A stretch of DNA of 64,000 bases. It comes from Caviibacter sp963550915 (GTDB taxonomy: Bacteria; Fusobacteriota; Fusobacteriia; Fusobacteriales; Leptotrichiaceae). The position numbers were made by a program, and so were the translations under genes. The stretch covers positions 1 through 64,000 of the forward strand of contig CAUVEB010000007.1 of assembly GCA_963550915.1 (NCBI GenBank), read 5' to 3'. Below are positions 8,461 through 17,617 of this stretch, piece after piece. How positions within the stretch are numbered: position 1 is the first letter of the stretch; every line of letters begins with the position of its first letter. The notes below the pieces were generated by a model. It was not told where the DNA came from, did not search any database, and worked only from the letters and a program-made list of their open reading frames with translations.

Positions 8461-9678
8461 ATGAAAAAAAAGAAGATATTTCAAAAAATACTAGCTGATG
8501 ATTTTGATTTTAGTGGCAATGTATTTATTGATTCAAACTTAGTAGGAAGTGGAGATATATTCTTTGCTATTAGAAATGGTAATAATTATGTAGAACAAGC
8601 CATAGCTAAGGGAGCATACCCTATATATGATAAAGATTTAAATATAAATTTTGGTAAAAAAGTTGATGATACAATAACTTTTATGCAAGATTTTGCAAGA
8701 GAATATAGAAAATACTTAGATGCTAAAGTAATAGCAGTTACTGGAAGTAATGGTAAAACAACAGTTAAGGATATATTGGCAAATTTACTTGATAACAGTT
8801 ATGCAACTAAAGGAAACTACAATAATCATATAGGAGTACCACTAACAATATTATCATGTCCTATTACAAGTAAATATTTAGTTTTAGAATTAGGTATGAG
8901 TATGACAGGTGAAATTGACTTACTTGCAAGCATTTCAAAGCCTGATTATAGTATAATAACTAATATAGGTGATTCTCATATAGAATATCTAAAAACAAGA
9001 GAAAATGTATTTTTAGCAAAAACTGAAATTATAGCCCACACAAAAAATACTGTAATTGTAAATGGAGAAGATGAGTATTTAAAAAGATTAGATAATGCAG
9101 TAAAAGTAACTTTAAACACTGATGTTAATATTGATGATAATGGTACAAGTTTTGAGTACAAAAATCTTAAGTATCACACTAATTTATACGGTAAGCATAA
9201 TGTACTTGATATTTGTTTATGTCTCGAAGTTTTACATGCTTTAAAAATAGATAATATAGCTAATAAATTAGATAATATTAAGCTTACTCCTATGAGATTT
9301 GAGATAATAAAAAAAGATAGTAATATAATAATAAATGATGCATATAATGCAGCACCAAAATCTGTTGAAAGCTCACTTTTAACATTAGATCAAATATTTA
9401 AAGGTAAAAATAAGATAATTATACTAGGGGATATGTTAGAGCTTGGAGAACAAGAAATAGAACATCACAAAAATTTAGCAAAAGTACTAGAAAAAATAAA
9501 ATACGATAAGATATATCTATATGGAGATCTTATGAAACATTTAAATGTAGATAAAGCAATACATACTAATGATAAACAATATATTAAATCAGAATTACAA
9601 AATATAACTAATAGTGTAGTATTTCTTAAAGGTTCAAGAGGTATGAAATTAGAAGATATATTGAAAGGGGATAAGTAA
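8461..9678 (+). CDS. murF: UDP-MurNAc-tripeptide--D-alanyl-D-alanine ligase MurF
   Basis: Cytoplasmic ATP-dependent ligase that adds D-Ala-D-Ala to the UDP-MurNAc tripeptide, the last soluble step of the peptidoglycan precursor. 405 residues, slightly short for MurF. The P-loop VIAVTGSNGKTTVKDILANL lies near residue 90, with GNYNNHIGVP after it and VLELGMSMTGEI near residue 140. The C-terminal Mur ligase domain has NDAYNAAPKSVESSLLTL near residue 295 and FLKGSRGMKLEDIL at the end. GGAG sits five bases before the ATG. It overlaps mraY by one base (TAATG). No ddl gene for the D-Ala-D-Ala substrate is nearby. Confidence 0.95.
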   Translation: MKKKKIFQKILADDFDFSGNVFIDSNLVGSGDIFFAIRNGNNYVEQAIAKGAYPIYDKDLNINFGKKVDDTITFMQDFAREYRKYLDAKVIAVTGSNGKTTVKDILANLLDNSYATKGNYNNHIGVPLTILSCPITSKYLVLELGMSMTGEIDLLASISKPDYSIITNIGDSHIEYLKTRENVFLAKTEIIAHTKNTVIVNGEDEYLKRLDNAVKVTLNTDVNIDDNGTSFEYKNLKYHTNLYGKHNVLDICLCLEVLHALKIDNIANKLDNIKLTPMRFEIIKKDSNIIINDAYNAAPKSVESSLLTLDQIFKGKNKIIILGDMLELGEQEIEHHKNLAKVLEKIKYDKIYLYGDLMKHLNVDKAIHTNDKQYIKSELQNITNSVVFLKGSRGMKLEDILKGDK

Positions 9679-10766
9679 TGTTATACCTATTACAATCACT
9701 ATATATAAATAAAATAGGGTTTTTAAGAATATTTAAGTCAATAACTATAAGAGGATCAATAGCATTTTTCATTGCACTTTTATTTACTCTATTTTTTGGT
9801 GGTAAAATAATAAATATTTTAAAAAAGAAAAAATTAGGAGATAAGATAAGAGAAGAAGGGCCTGCAAGTCATTTAAGTAAAGCCGGAACTCCTACTATGG
9901 GTGGTATTATAATAATACTTGCAATAACTATAGCAATGATATTTGCTGGGAATTTTACAAATAAATTTACTAATTTTCTATTTGTTATGACCATCTTATT
10001 TACTAGTATAGGTTTTTATGATGACTATTTAAAACTTACAAAAAGTAAAAGAGGTTTATCAGGAAAGAAAAAATTAATAGGTCAATTAATAATGACATTA
10101 ATTACATTCTTATTTATTTTAAAATATAGATTAACAGGTCTTGAAGTAGATTTCTCATTTGTAAATCCATTTATAAAAAATTCATATACATATATAGGTA
10201 TATTACTTTTCTTTGTGTTTATGTGTTTTGTAATAATAGGTTCATCAAATGCAGTCAATTTAACAGACGGATTAGATGGACTTGTAAGTGGACCTATAAT
10301 GATAGTAAGTATTACATTTTTAATGATAGCATATTTTGCTGGACATAAAGAGTTAGCAAGTTATCTTAATATTTACTATATTTATGGAGCTGGAGAAATA
10401 GCTGTATATTTATCTGCTGTAATTGGTGCAATAATTGGATTTTTATGGTTTAATTTTTACCCTGCACAAGTTTTTATGGGAGATACAGGTTCTCTTACTT
10501 TAGGTGGAATATTAGGTATGATTGCAATATTTGTTAAACAAGAATTTTTACTTCCAATTGCAGGTTTAGTTTTTATTGTAGAAGCCTTATCAGTAATAAT
10601 ACAAGTATTACATTTTAAGAGAACACGTAAAAGAATATTTAAAATGGCACCTATACATCACCATTTTGAAATGGACGGTCTTCCTGAAACTAAGGTTACA
10701 ATAAGATTTTGGATAATAACAATAATAATGAGTATAATAACATTTATGATACTTAAGATAAGATAG
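9678..10766 (+). CDS. mraY: Phospho-MurNAc-pentapeptide transferase MraY
   Basis: Integral membrane enzyme that transfers phospho-MurNAc-pentapeptide to undecaprenyl phosphate, making lipid I. 362 residues with about ten membrane segments. Family signatures are present: KAGTPTMGGIIII (residues 72-84), a DDYLKLTKSKRGLSGKKKL loop, SSNAVNLTDGLDGL near residue 194, MGDTGSLTLGG near 268 and the histidine-rich PIHHHFEMDGLPE near 320. The acidic catalytic residues in DDY, TDGLDG and GDTGS are intact. It starts on the stop of murF (TAATG) and is followed by murD eight bases later, the classical dcw order. Confidence 0.97.
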   Translation: MLYLLQSLYINKIGFLRIFKSITIRGSIAFFIALLFTLFFGGKIINILKKKKLGDKIREEGPASHLSKAGTPTMGGIIIILAITIAMIFAGNFTNKFTNFLFVMTILFTSIGFYDDYLKLTKSKRGLSGKKKLIGQLIMTLITFLFILKYRLTGLEVDFSFVNPFIKNSYTYIGILLFFVFMCFVIIGSSNAVNLTDGLDGLVSGPIMIVSITFLMIAYFAGHKELASYLNIYYIYGAGEIAVYLSAVIGAIIGFLWFNFYPAQVFMGDTGSLTLGGILGMIAIFVKQEFLLPIAGLVFIVEALSVIIQVLHFKRTRKRIFKMAPIHHHFEMDGLPETKVTIRFWIITIIMSIITFMILKIR

Positions 10767-10774
10767 GAAAAATT

Positions 10775-12043
10775 ATGAAATATATTATATTTGGTCTAGG
10801 AATAAGCGGTGTTGGAGCAAAAGAACTACTAGAAAAACAAAAACAAGAAGCTATAATAGTAGATGATAAAAACGGTATATCTAGTAAAGATGCAGTTTAT
10901 ATTACAAATAAAGATGATGTTGTAATAAAAAGTCCTGGTATATCTTGGAATAATGACTATTTAAAGTTTTGCTTAGAAAAAGGTATAAAAATAATATCGG
11001 AAATAGATTTAGCAATAAAATATGTTAACCCTAAGACAAAATTAATAGCAATAACAGGTACAAATGGTAAGACAACTACTTGTACTAAGATATATGAATT
11101 ATTAAAATACGCAGGATATAATGTAGCTTTAGGAGGAAATGAGGGACATTCATTTGCTAAAATTGTAAGCGATAAAAATGACTATGACTATATAATTTTA
11201 GAGCTTAGTAGCTACCAATTAGAAAATAATCCTAGTATAAAGCCATATATAGCTATGGTAACAAATTTAACACCGGATCATTTATTAAGATATGATAGTG
11301 TAGATGAATACTATATTACCAAGCTTAATATATTTAAAAATCAAGATGAAAACGATTATATGATAATAAATCCAAATGATAATGAATTTAAAAGATTATT
11401 TAACAATTCATTATCAAAAAAGGTATATATACAAGAAGATGAGAAATATTTAGTTTTTAATAATGAAAAAATAATAGAAAAAGATAAAGCTAGCTTAAAA
11501 GGTGAACATAATATACAAAATATGAACTTTATAATAGCTACAGCTAAAATTATTGGAATAAAAACGGAAGTTATAAACAGTTTTTTACAAAATACAAATC
11601 CTTTAGAACATAGAATGGAGAACTTTTTTAGTGTAAAAAACACTTCTTTTATAAATGATTCAAAGGGAACTAATGTTGAATCATCTTTATACGCCATAGA
11701 TGCATATAAGGATAAGAACCTTATACTAATTTGTGGTGGACAAGATAAAAAAATAGATAATACAAAAATGTATGATAAAATATATGAATGTGTTGATTTA
11801 TGCCTTCTTATTGGAGAAAATGCAAATCAATATATTGAAGCTTTTAATAAAAAGGGATATATTAAGTATAAAGAGCTTAAAACTTTAGAAAATGCTATAA
11901 ACTATATAGCAGAAAATGTAGATATGGAAAAAGAAACATATGTACTTTTAAGTCCGGCTACAGCAAGTTTTGACCAATTTAAGAGTTTTGAACATAGAGG
12001 ACTTGAGTTTAAGCGTTTAGTTAGAGAAAAATGGGAGAAATAA
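10775..12043 (+). CDS. murD: UDP-MurNAc-L-alanine--D-glutamate ligase MurD
   Basis: Cytoplasmic ATP-dependent ligase that adds D-glutamate to UDP-MurNAc-L-Ala. 422 residues. The N-terminal Rossmann part starts at MKYIIFGLGISGVGAKELL. The P-loop LIAITGTNGKTTTCTKIYEL is near residue 90, ELSSYQLE near 148, NPLEHRMENF near 275, FINDSKGTNVESS near 290 and LLSPATASFDQFKSFEHRG near the end, all typical of MurD. AGGAAAA gives a modest ribosome site. The ftsW ATG follows the murD stop directly, so translation is coupled. Confidence 0.96.
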   Translation: MKYIIFGLGISGVGAKELLEKQKQEAIIVDDKNGISSKDAVYITNKDDVVIKSPGISWNNDYLKFCLEKGIKIISEIDLAIKYVNPKTKLIAITGTNGKTTTCTKIYELLKYAGYNVALGGNEGHSFAKIVSDKNDYDYIILELSSYQLENNPSIKPYIAMVTNLTPDHLLRYDSVDEYYITKLNIFKNQDENDYMIINPNDNEFKRLFNNSLSKKVYIQEDEKYLVFNNEKIIEKDKASLKGEHNIQNMNFIIATAKIIGIKTEVINSFLQNTNPLEHRMENFFSVKNTSFINDSKGTNVESSLYAIDAYKDKNLILICGGQDKKIDNTKMYDKIYECVDLCLLIGENANQYIEAFNKKGYIKYKELKTLENAINYIAENVDMEKETYVLLSPATASFDQFKSFEHRGLEFKRLVREKWEK

Positions 12044-13165
12044 ATGCCAAATAATAGTTTAGATATTTTTAATATTAATGCAATTGAAAAAAATATAAGG
12101 AAAAATTTAAAGAAAATATTAATTGTAATACTACTATTTCTTTTAGTAACAGGTGTGTTATCAGTAGGAAGTATATCAAAACCTATAGCGGAGTATAGTA
12201 ATAATAAATTATTTAATACATACTTAATATCAATGATTATAGCAATTATTGTTGCACTTTTTACGTATTTTGCAGTTAGGTTTGATGTAGATGAAAAAAC
12301 ATTATTTATAATATATTTTTTTGGTTTGATTTTTTTAGTATCTCCACTTATTTTTGGAGTAAGAATAAATGGTGCTAGAAGATGGATAAGAATTGCTGGA
12401 ATTTCAGTACAACCATCAGAGCTTATAAAACCGGTATTAATATATATTTTGGCAATATTTTTTTCTAATAAAAAAAGATATGGAGAAAAAAGTCTTGAAA
12501 CTGTATTGATATGGGCAATGGGAGTATTGGCATATGCCATTTCCGTATTTGCTGGTAAAGCGTTATCATCAACACTTCAAATAACGGTGCTTGCATTTTT
12601 AATGTTTTGTGTTTCAAAAATAGAACATAAGTATAAGATATATATAATGTTAATGGGGATTTTTGCCTCTCCAATTCCTATAATCGCTAAAAGTTATAGA
12701 GCTGGACGTATAAAACAATTATTAAGTGGAGGGTCAACTCAGACTTTAGCAGGAATAAATGCCATTAAATCAGGTTCAATATTTGGTAGAGGATTTGGAT
12801 TAGGAATACAAAAATATTTCTATTTATCAGAAGCACATACTGACTATATGTTTGCATCAATATCTGAAGAAATGGGTCTTATCTTCATATTAGTACTTTT
12901 AACAGCATTTTTTGTTTTAATAAGTCTAATTTTCTATGTTGGACTAAATATAAAAAATAGTGTAGAAAAATATGTAATATTAGGAGTTGGATTTGTTTTA
13001 ACAAACCAAATAGTAGGGCATATAGGGATAAACCTTAATATATTACCGTCAACAGGTATAACTCTTCCTTTTATAAGTTATGGAGGAAGTGCTTTAATGT
13101 CTAATTTAATTTGTGTAGCACTACTATTTAAGGCTTTAAAAAGTATAGAATGGGTGGAAAAATAA
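12044..13165 (+). CDS. ftsW: Lipid II-polymerising SEDS protein FtsW
   Basis: SEDS-family glycosyltransferase of the divisome, working with a class B PBP to polymerise lipid II at the septum. 373 residues with about ten membrane segments after a 30-residue basic N-terminus. Motifs: RINGARRWIRIAGISVQPSE near residue 108 (with K just after), HTDYMFASISEEMG near residue 265, and STGITLPFISYGGSALMSN near 337. Location between murD and murG, and the STGITLPFISYGGS form, favour FtsW over RodA. GGGAG in the last murD codons is the ribosome site. No ftsI (PBP3) gene is next to it, so its partner lies elsewhere. Confidence 0.93.
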   Translation: MPNNSLDIFNINAIEKNIRKNLKKILIVILLFLLVTGVLSVGSISKPIAEYSNNKLFNTYLISMIIAIIVALFTYFAVRFDVDEKTLFIIYFFGLIFLVSPLIFGVRINGARRWIRIAGISVQPSELIKPVLIYILAIFFSNKKRYGEKSLETVLIWAMGVLAYAISVFAGKALSSTLQITVLAFLMFCVSKIEHKYKIYIMLMGIFASPIPIIAKSYRAGRIKQLLSGGSTQTLAGINAIKSGSIFGRGFGLGIQKYFYLSEAHTDYMFASISEEMGLIFILVLLTAFFVLISLIFYVGLNIKNSVEKYVILGVGFVLTNQIVGHIGINLNILPSTGITLPFISYGGSALMSNLICVALLFKALKSIEWVEK

Positions 13166-14232
13166 TGAAAAGAATTGTACTTACGACAGGTGGAACTGGA
13201 GGTCATATATATCCAGCATTAGCACTTGCAAAAAGATTAAAAGAAGAAGGTTATGAAGTACTATTTATTGGAACTTGTCATAGAATGGAAAAAGATATAT
13301 TTCCAAAAGCTGGTTTTGAATTTATAGGATTAGATGTATTACCGCTAAATAGTTTTAATTCTATAATAAAAATGATAAGAGCTATATTTTTATCAAGAAG
13401 AATATTAAAAGAAAAGAAAATTGATATGGTTATAGGTTTTGGAAACTATATTTCAATTCCTACAATAATAGCTGCAAAACTATTATCTAAGGATATATAT
13501 TTACAAGAACAAAATGTAATTATGGGGCTTGCTAATAAATATGGTTATAGAATTGCAAAAAAAGTATTTTTAGCATATTCAAAAACCCTAAATTATATCC
13601 CTAATAAATCAAAGCATAAATTTATTGTAACAGGTAATCCACTAAGACAAGAATTCTATAATTCAAATAAAGAAAGAGATAGAGAAAAACTTGGTATAGC
13701 AAAAGATGAAAAAGTAATACTTGTAATGGGTGGAAGTCTAGGAGCAAAACCTATTAACGAAGCAATAATAAAAAATATTGAAAGTATTAATAATAAAGAG
13801 AATTTAAGATTTTATTGGTCAACAGGAGAAAATTTATTTAAAGAAACGTATTCTAAGATAAAAAACTTAAAAAATATAATATTAATGCCGTATTTTGAAA
13901 ATGCTTGTGAGATTATGAGTGCTTCAGATTTAGTTATTTGTAGAGCAGGGGCTTCAACAATATCAGAACTATTAGAGCTTAAAAAGCCATCAATAATGAT
14001 ACCTTATAGTTTTGTTGGTCAAAAAGAAAACGCAGATATGTTAGAGTATGCAGATGCAACTAAAACTTTTACAAATGAAGATGCAGGAAACGCTATAAAA
14101 GAGGCTCTTAGTCTAATTGAACAAGAAGAAAAATTAAACTTTATGAAAAAAAATATAGACACATTAAATACAGGGAACGCAGTAGAGAATATAATAGAAA
14201 TTATAAAAGGAGATATAGCAGATGCTAGATAA
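13165..14232 (+). CDS. murG: Lipid II synthase MurG (GlcNAc transferase)
   Basis: Peripheral membrane glycosyltransferase (GT28) that adds GlcNAc to lipid I. 355 residues from the ATG at 13165, which overlaps the ftsW stop (TAATG) and has GGTGGA upstream; a frame-extending ATG at 13150 is less likely because it lacks such a site. The N-terminal TTGGTGGHIYPALALAKRL loop, LQEQNVIMGLANK, VMGGSLGAKPINEAI near residue 190 and the donor-binding CRAGASTISELLELKKPSI near 260 (then QKENA) are all in family order. It overlaps murC by 11 bases. Confidence 0.96.
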   Translation: MKRIVLTTGGTGGHIYPALALAKRLKEEGYEVLFIGTCHRMEKDIFPKAGFEFIGLDVLPLNSFNSIIKMIRAIFLSRRILKEKKIDMVIGFGNYISIPTIIAAKLLSKDIYLQEQNVIMGLANKYGYRIAKKVFLAYSKTLNYIPNKSKHKFIVTGNPLRQEFYNSNKERDREKLGIAKDEKVILVMGGSLGAKPINEAIIKNIESINNKENLRFYWSTGENLFKETYSKIKNLKNIILMPYFENACEIMSASDLVICRAGASTISELLELKKPSIMIPYSFVGQKENADMLEYADATKTFTNEDAGNAIKEALSLIEQEEKLNFMKKNIDTLNTGNAVENIIEIIKGDIADAR

Positions 14233-15580
14233 AATATACTTTAGTGGTATAAATGGAATAGGAATGAGTGGAATTGCAAAAATTTTAAAACAACAAGGAT
14301 ACGATGTACAAGGTTCTGACTTAGAGTATAAAGATGTTACTAAAAGTCTTGAAGAGCTTGGTATAAAAGTACATATAGGACAAAGTGTTGAAAATATAGA
14401 AAATTTCAAACCAGATTTATATGTTTATTCAACAGCAATAAGAACAACAAATCCTGAATATATATATGCAGACTCAACTAATACGAAGATGAAAAGAAGA
14501 GGAGAAATGTTAGCGGATATTGTTAATGAATTTGACAAAAGTATAGCAATAGCAGGAACTCACGGTAAAACAACAACATCTTCAATGTGTTCTATTAGTT
14601 TTCTGAGTAAAGACCCATATATAGTAGTTGGTGGAATAATACCTGAAATACAAAGTAATAGTAGAATAGGAAATAGTGATTATTTCATAATAGAAGCAGA
14701 TGAAAGTGATAATTCATTCTTGTATCTTTATCCAACTTACTCTGTTATAACTAACATAGAGGCAGATCATTTAGAACATCATGGTAGTTTTGAGAATATA
14801 AAGAAATCATTTATACAGTTTATATCTCAAACAAAAGAAAAAGTAATATTATCAAAGGATTGTCCTAATATTAGCTCACTTGACTTAGATGAATATAAAG
14901 ATAAATTAGTATATTATAGTGCTAATGAAAAAGCTGATATTTATGCAAAAGATATTAAAAATTTAGACGGCATAACTAAGTATACAGTTGTAATAAATGA
15001 TGAGGAAATAGGTGAATTTAGCCTTAAAGTTCCAGGTATGCATAATATTCAAAACTCATTACCTGTTATATATCTTGCATACATTCAAAATGTAGATATG
15101 GAAAAAGTAAAAGAAAGTTTATCTAATTTTACAGGTGCAAATAGAAGATATCAGGTTATATACGACGAAGAGATTAAAATAATAGATGACTACGCACATC
15201 ATCCAACAGAGATAAGAGCAACTATAAACGCAGCTAAATCAAATGAAAAAGGTAAGATAACAGTTGTGTTTGAACCACATAGATATACAAGAACAAAGTT
15301 TTTTATGGATGAGTTTGCAAAAGCTTTATCACTTGCAGATAGAGTAATTTTATTACCTATATATGCTGCAAGCGAAGATAATGAATCTGGTATAAGTTCT
15401 CAAGACCTATATGACAAGATTAAAAAATTTGATAAACAAAAAGAAACATATGTAATGCTTCCAAAAGAAGTTATGGACTATATATATTTTAATTTTGAAC
15501 CTAATGAAGTATACATTTTTATGGGTGCAGGAACAGTTTCAAAATTTGCATATAAACTTGTAAATCAAATAAAAGGTTAG
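14222..15580 (+). CDS. murC: UDP-MurNAc--L-alanine ligase MurC
   Basis: Cytoplasmic ATP-dependent ligase that adds the first L-alanine to UDP-MurNAc. 452 residues. The N-terminal domain begins FSGINGIGMSGIAKILKQQG. The P-loop IAIAGTHGKTTTSSM is near residue 110, IIEADESDNSFL near 156, IIDDYAHHPTEIRATINAAK near 322 and VFEPHRYTRTKFF near 350. The histidines of AGTHGKT and DYAHHP separate MurC from the other Mur ligases. The AAAGGAG ribosome site lies within murG. murB starts eight bases after its stop. Confidence 0.97.
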   Translation: MLDKIYFSGINGIGMSGIAKILKQQGYDVQGSDLEYKDVTKSLEELGIKVHIGQSVENIENFKPDLYVYSTAIRTTNPEYIYADSTNTKMKRRGEMLADIVNEFDKSIAIAGTHGKTTTSSMCSISFLSKDPYIVVGGIIPEIQSNSRIGNSDYFIIEADESDNSFLYLYPTYSVITNIEADHLEHHGSFENIKKSFIQFISQTKEKVILSKDCPNISSLDLDEYKDKLVYYSANEKADIYAKDIKNLDGITKYTVVINDEEIGEFSLKVPGMHNIQNSLPVIYLAYIQNVDMEKVKESLSNFTGANRRYQVIYDEEIKIIDDYAHHPTEIRATINAAKSNEKGKITVVFEPHRYTRTKFFMDEFAKALSLADRVILLPIYAASEDNESGISSQDLYDKIKKFDKQKETYVMLPKEVMDYIYFNFEPNEVYIFMGAGTVSKFAYKLVNQIKG

Positions 15581-15588
15581 GAGTAGAA

Positions 15589-16428
15589 GTGATAGTAGAA
15601 AAAAATGTACTAATGAAACCATATTCAAATATGAAAATTGGTGGAATAGCTAAAAGTTTAACTTTTATTGAAGATGAGAAAGAATTAATAGATTTTTTTG
15701 ATAAAAATGAAAGATATTATTTATTAGGTAATGGAACAAATACATTAATTAATGATGAATATTTAGATATAAATTTTGTAAGTTTAAAAAAGCTGACTAA
15801 AATTGAAAAAGTATCTGAAAATAAGGTGTATGCACAAGCTGGTGCTAATTTAGCAGATCTAATTAATTTCATGAGAGAACATGACCTTTCAGGTCTTGAA
15901 AATATGACAGGTATACCAGGTTCTATAGGTGGTCTTGTAAATATGAATGGTGGAGCTTTTGGGACTACTATTTTTGATAGAATAGAAAGTGTAAAAGTAT
16001 TAACATCTGAAAATGAAATTAAAACATTAAAAAAAGAAGAGATTGATTATAGATATAGGGGAACAATTATAAAAGATAATAAATGGATAGTAATTGGAGC
16101 AACATTTAACTTCGATAAAGGTTTTGATCTTGCTTGTTCTCTTGATAAAATAAATCGTAGACAAAATAATCATCCATTAGATTATCCAAACTTAGGATCA
16201 ACATTTAAAAATCCAAAAGACAATTTTGCAGCACAATTAATATCAGATTGTGGTTTAAAAGGATATAGAATTGGAGATATGCAAGTATCTGAAAAACATC
16301 CTAATTTTTTAATAAATCATGGTAATGGTCAATTTTCTGAAGTCTTAAAGCTTATAGAACATGTAAAAAAAGTTGTTTTTGAAAAGACAAATATTATGCT
16401 TGATACAGAGATAATCATATTAAAATAA
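15589..16428 (+). CDS. murB: UDP-N-acetylenolpyruvoylglucosamine reductase MurB
   Basis: FAD enzyme that reduces UDP-GlcNAc-enolpyruvate to UDP-MurNAc. 279 residues, the compact type II length. Starts with GTG preceded by TTAGGAG (15578-15583). Seen: LLGNGTNTLI and AGANLADLINFM of the FAD-binding region, GIPGSIGGLVNMNGGAFG near residue 105, DYRYRGTII near 145, LGSTFKNP near 200 with the catalytic serine position, and CGLKGYRIGDMQVSEKHPNF near 225. It completes a murF-to-murB series covering all window-encoded cytoplasmic steps except MurA and MurE. Confidence 0.95.
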   Translation: MIVEKNVLMKPYSNMKIGGIAKSLTFIEDEKELIDFFDKNERYYLLGNGTNTLINDEYLDINFVSLKKLTKIEKVSENKVYAQAGANLADLINFMREHDLSGLENMTGIPGSIGGLVNMNGGAFGTTIFDRIESVKVLTSENEIKTLKKEEIDYRYRGTIIKDNKWIVIGATFNFDKGFDLACSLDKINRRQNNHPLDYPNLGSTFKNPKDNFAAQLISDCGLKGYRIGDMQVSEKHPNFLINHGNGQFSEVLKLIEHVKKVVFEKTNIMLDTEIIILK

Positions 16429-16438
16429 GGGGATTAGT

Positions 16439-16894
16439 ATGTTCGCAGTTATACCTATAGTAGCAATATTTTTAATTTTAATTTTGTTTGTTATGTTTTT
16501 TTCACTACCATACTGGTTCTATTTTTTAGTAGCCTTTTTATCATATTCTTATTATGAAAAATTAACTTATTTCGTTATAATAAATATAATATTAGGGGTA
16601 TATAAATTTGTTAATAGAAAAAGTGGGCCTAAATTCTATTTCTATAAAACAATACATAATGATGATTATAGTTATAGTAATCATACTAATTTTAATAGAT
16701 TTACTGAAGATGAATATACAGGGGCATGTTCCATTTTAGGGGTAGATAAAAATACTCCATTACAAGAAAAGAAAAAAAGATATATAAATTTACTTAAAAA
16801 GTATCACCCTGATATAAATCCTAGTCTTGAGGCACAAGAAAAAACAAAAGAATTAAATAAGGCGTGGGATATAATTGAAAGGTATGGGTATTAA
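16439..16894 (+). CDS. Membrane-anchored J-domain protein
   Basis: 151 residues. Two hydrophobic segments at about 3-24 and 27-58 place the N-terminus in the membrane. A linker of about 40 residues follows, and the C-terminus is a J-domain (about 100-150) with the HPD tripeptide in LKKYHPDINPSLEAQEKTKE and a conserved NKAWDII helix. There is no G/F or zinc region, so it is a type III (DnaJ-like) cochaperone, expected to recruit Hsp70/DnaK to the membrane. It lies between murB and ftsQ, ten bases after murB, with AGGGGATTAG as ribosome site. The link to division is inferred from position only. Confidence 0.82.
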   Translation: MFAVIPIVAIFLILILFVMFFSLPYWFYFLVAFLSYSYYEKLTYFVIINIILGVYKFVNRKSGPKFYFYKTIHNDDYSYSNHTNFNRFTEDEYTGACSILGVDKNTPLQEKKKRYINLLKKYHPDINPSLEAQEKTKELNKAWDIIERYGY

Positions 16895-16903
16895 TTTCAT
16901 TAT

Positions 16904-16932
16904 TTGAAAAAATGGTAAAATCGTGATAATAT
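16904..16932 (+). promoter_or_regulatory. Promoter candidate upstream of ftsQ
   Basis: TTGAAA (16904-16909), 17-base spacer ending GTGA, TAATAT (16927-16932), 13 bases before the ftsQ ATG. It closely matches the arrangement at 29224-29252. Confidence 0.45.
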
Positions 16933-16945
16933 AAAGAGGAAAAAT

Positions 16946-17608
16946 ATGGTAAAATTTATTAAAAGATTAACTTTTTTAATTTTTGTTTTTGTTTTGGCTA
17001 TATTAATTTTTAAGTTTTGTGAATCTGAATTTTTCTATGTTACAAAGATAGAAATAACAGGTGCAAATGAGCTTATACGTCAAGATATAACAAATAAAAT
17101 TGATAAATTTAAGGGGATATCAATTTTTTATGTAAACAAAAGAGAACTTTCTTCAAAAATAATTGAAGATATAAGGATTGAAAAAGTTAATATATCAAAA
17201 AAATATCCAAGGACACTGAATGTTGAAATTGTAACAAGGCAGCCTATAGCTTTCACTATAATAAATGACAAATTCTATTCAGTTGATAAAAATCTTAATG
17301 TTTTTGGTAAATTTGTTGAAGTAATAAACAGGAGTATTCCAGTCATTAGATTTGATGATGAAACAAAAGATGAATTTATTAAAATACTAAAAGAATTTAT
17401 TCCAAGTGATATGTATAATATAACATCAGAAATAGCAAAAGAAGATAATCACTATATTTTAATACTTGACACTGGTGTTAAAGTATTATTTAATAAGGAT
17501 ATTAAAAAAGATAAATTTAATAAAGCATTTAAAATCTATAATGAAGAGATGAAAATTAATAATTTAGAATATATGGATTTAAGATTTAAATACATAAATG
17601 TGAAGTAG
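16946..17608 (+). CDS. ftsQ: Cell division protein FtsQ/DivIB
   Basis: Bitopic divisome protein that links early and late division proteins. 220 residues: short cytoplasmic start, one membrane segment at about 7-24, then a POTRA domain (FYVTKIEITGANELIRQDI to about residue 95, with ISKKYPRTLNVEIVTRQPIA) and a beta domain. The size and the POTRA-type VxxIxxxGxxxxxxxDI pattern fit FtsQ/DivIB. AGAGGA precedes the ATG. It is followed nine bases later by ftsZ. Elsewhere ftsA usually sits between them; here it does not. Confidence 0.85.
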   Translation: MVKFIKRLTFLIFVFVLAILIFKFCESEFFYVTKIEITGANELIRQDITNKIDKFKGISIFYVNKRELSSKIIEDIRIEKVNISKKYPRTLNVEIVTRQPIAFTIINDKFYSVDKNLNVFGKFVEVINRSIPVIRFDDETKDEFIKILKEFIPSDMYNITSEIAKEDNHYILILDTGVKVLFNKDIKKDKFNKAFKIYNEEMKINNLEYMDLRFKYINVK

Positions 17609-17617
17609 GAGGATAAT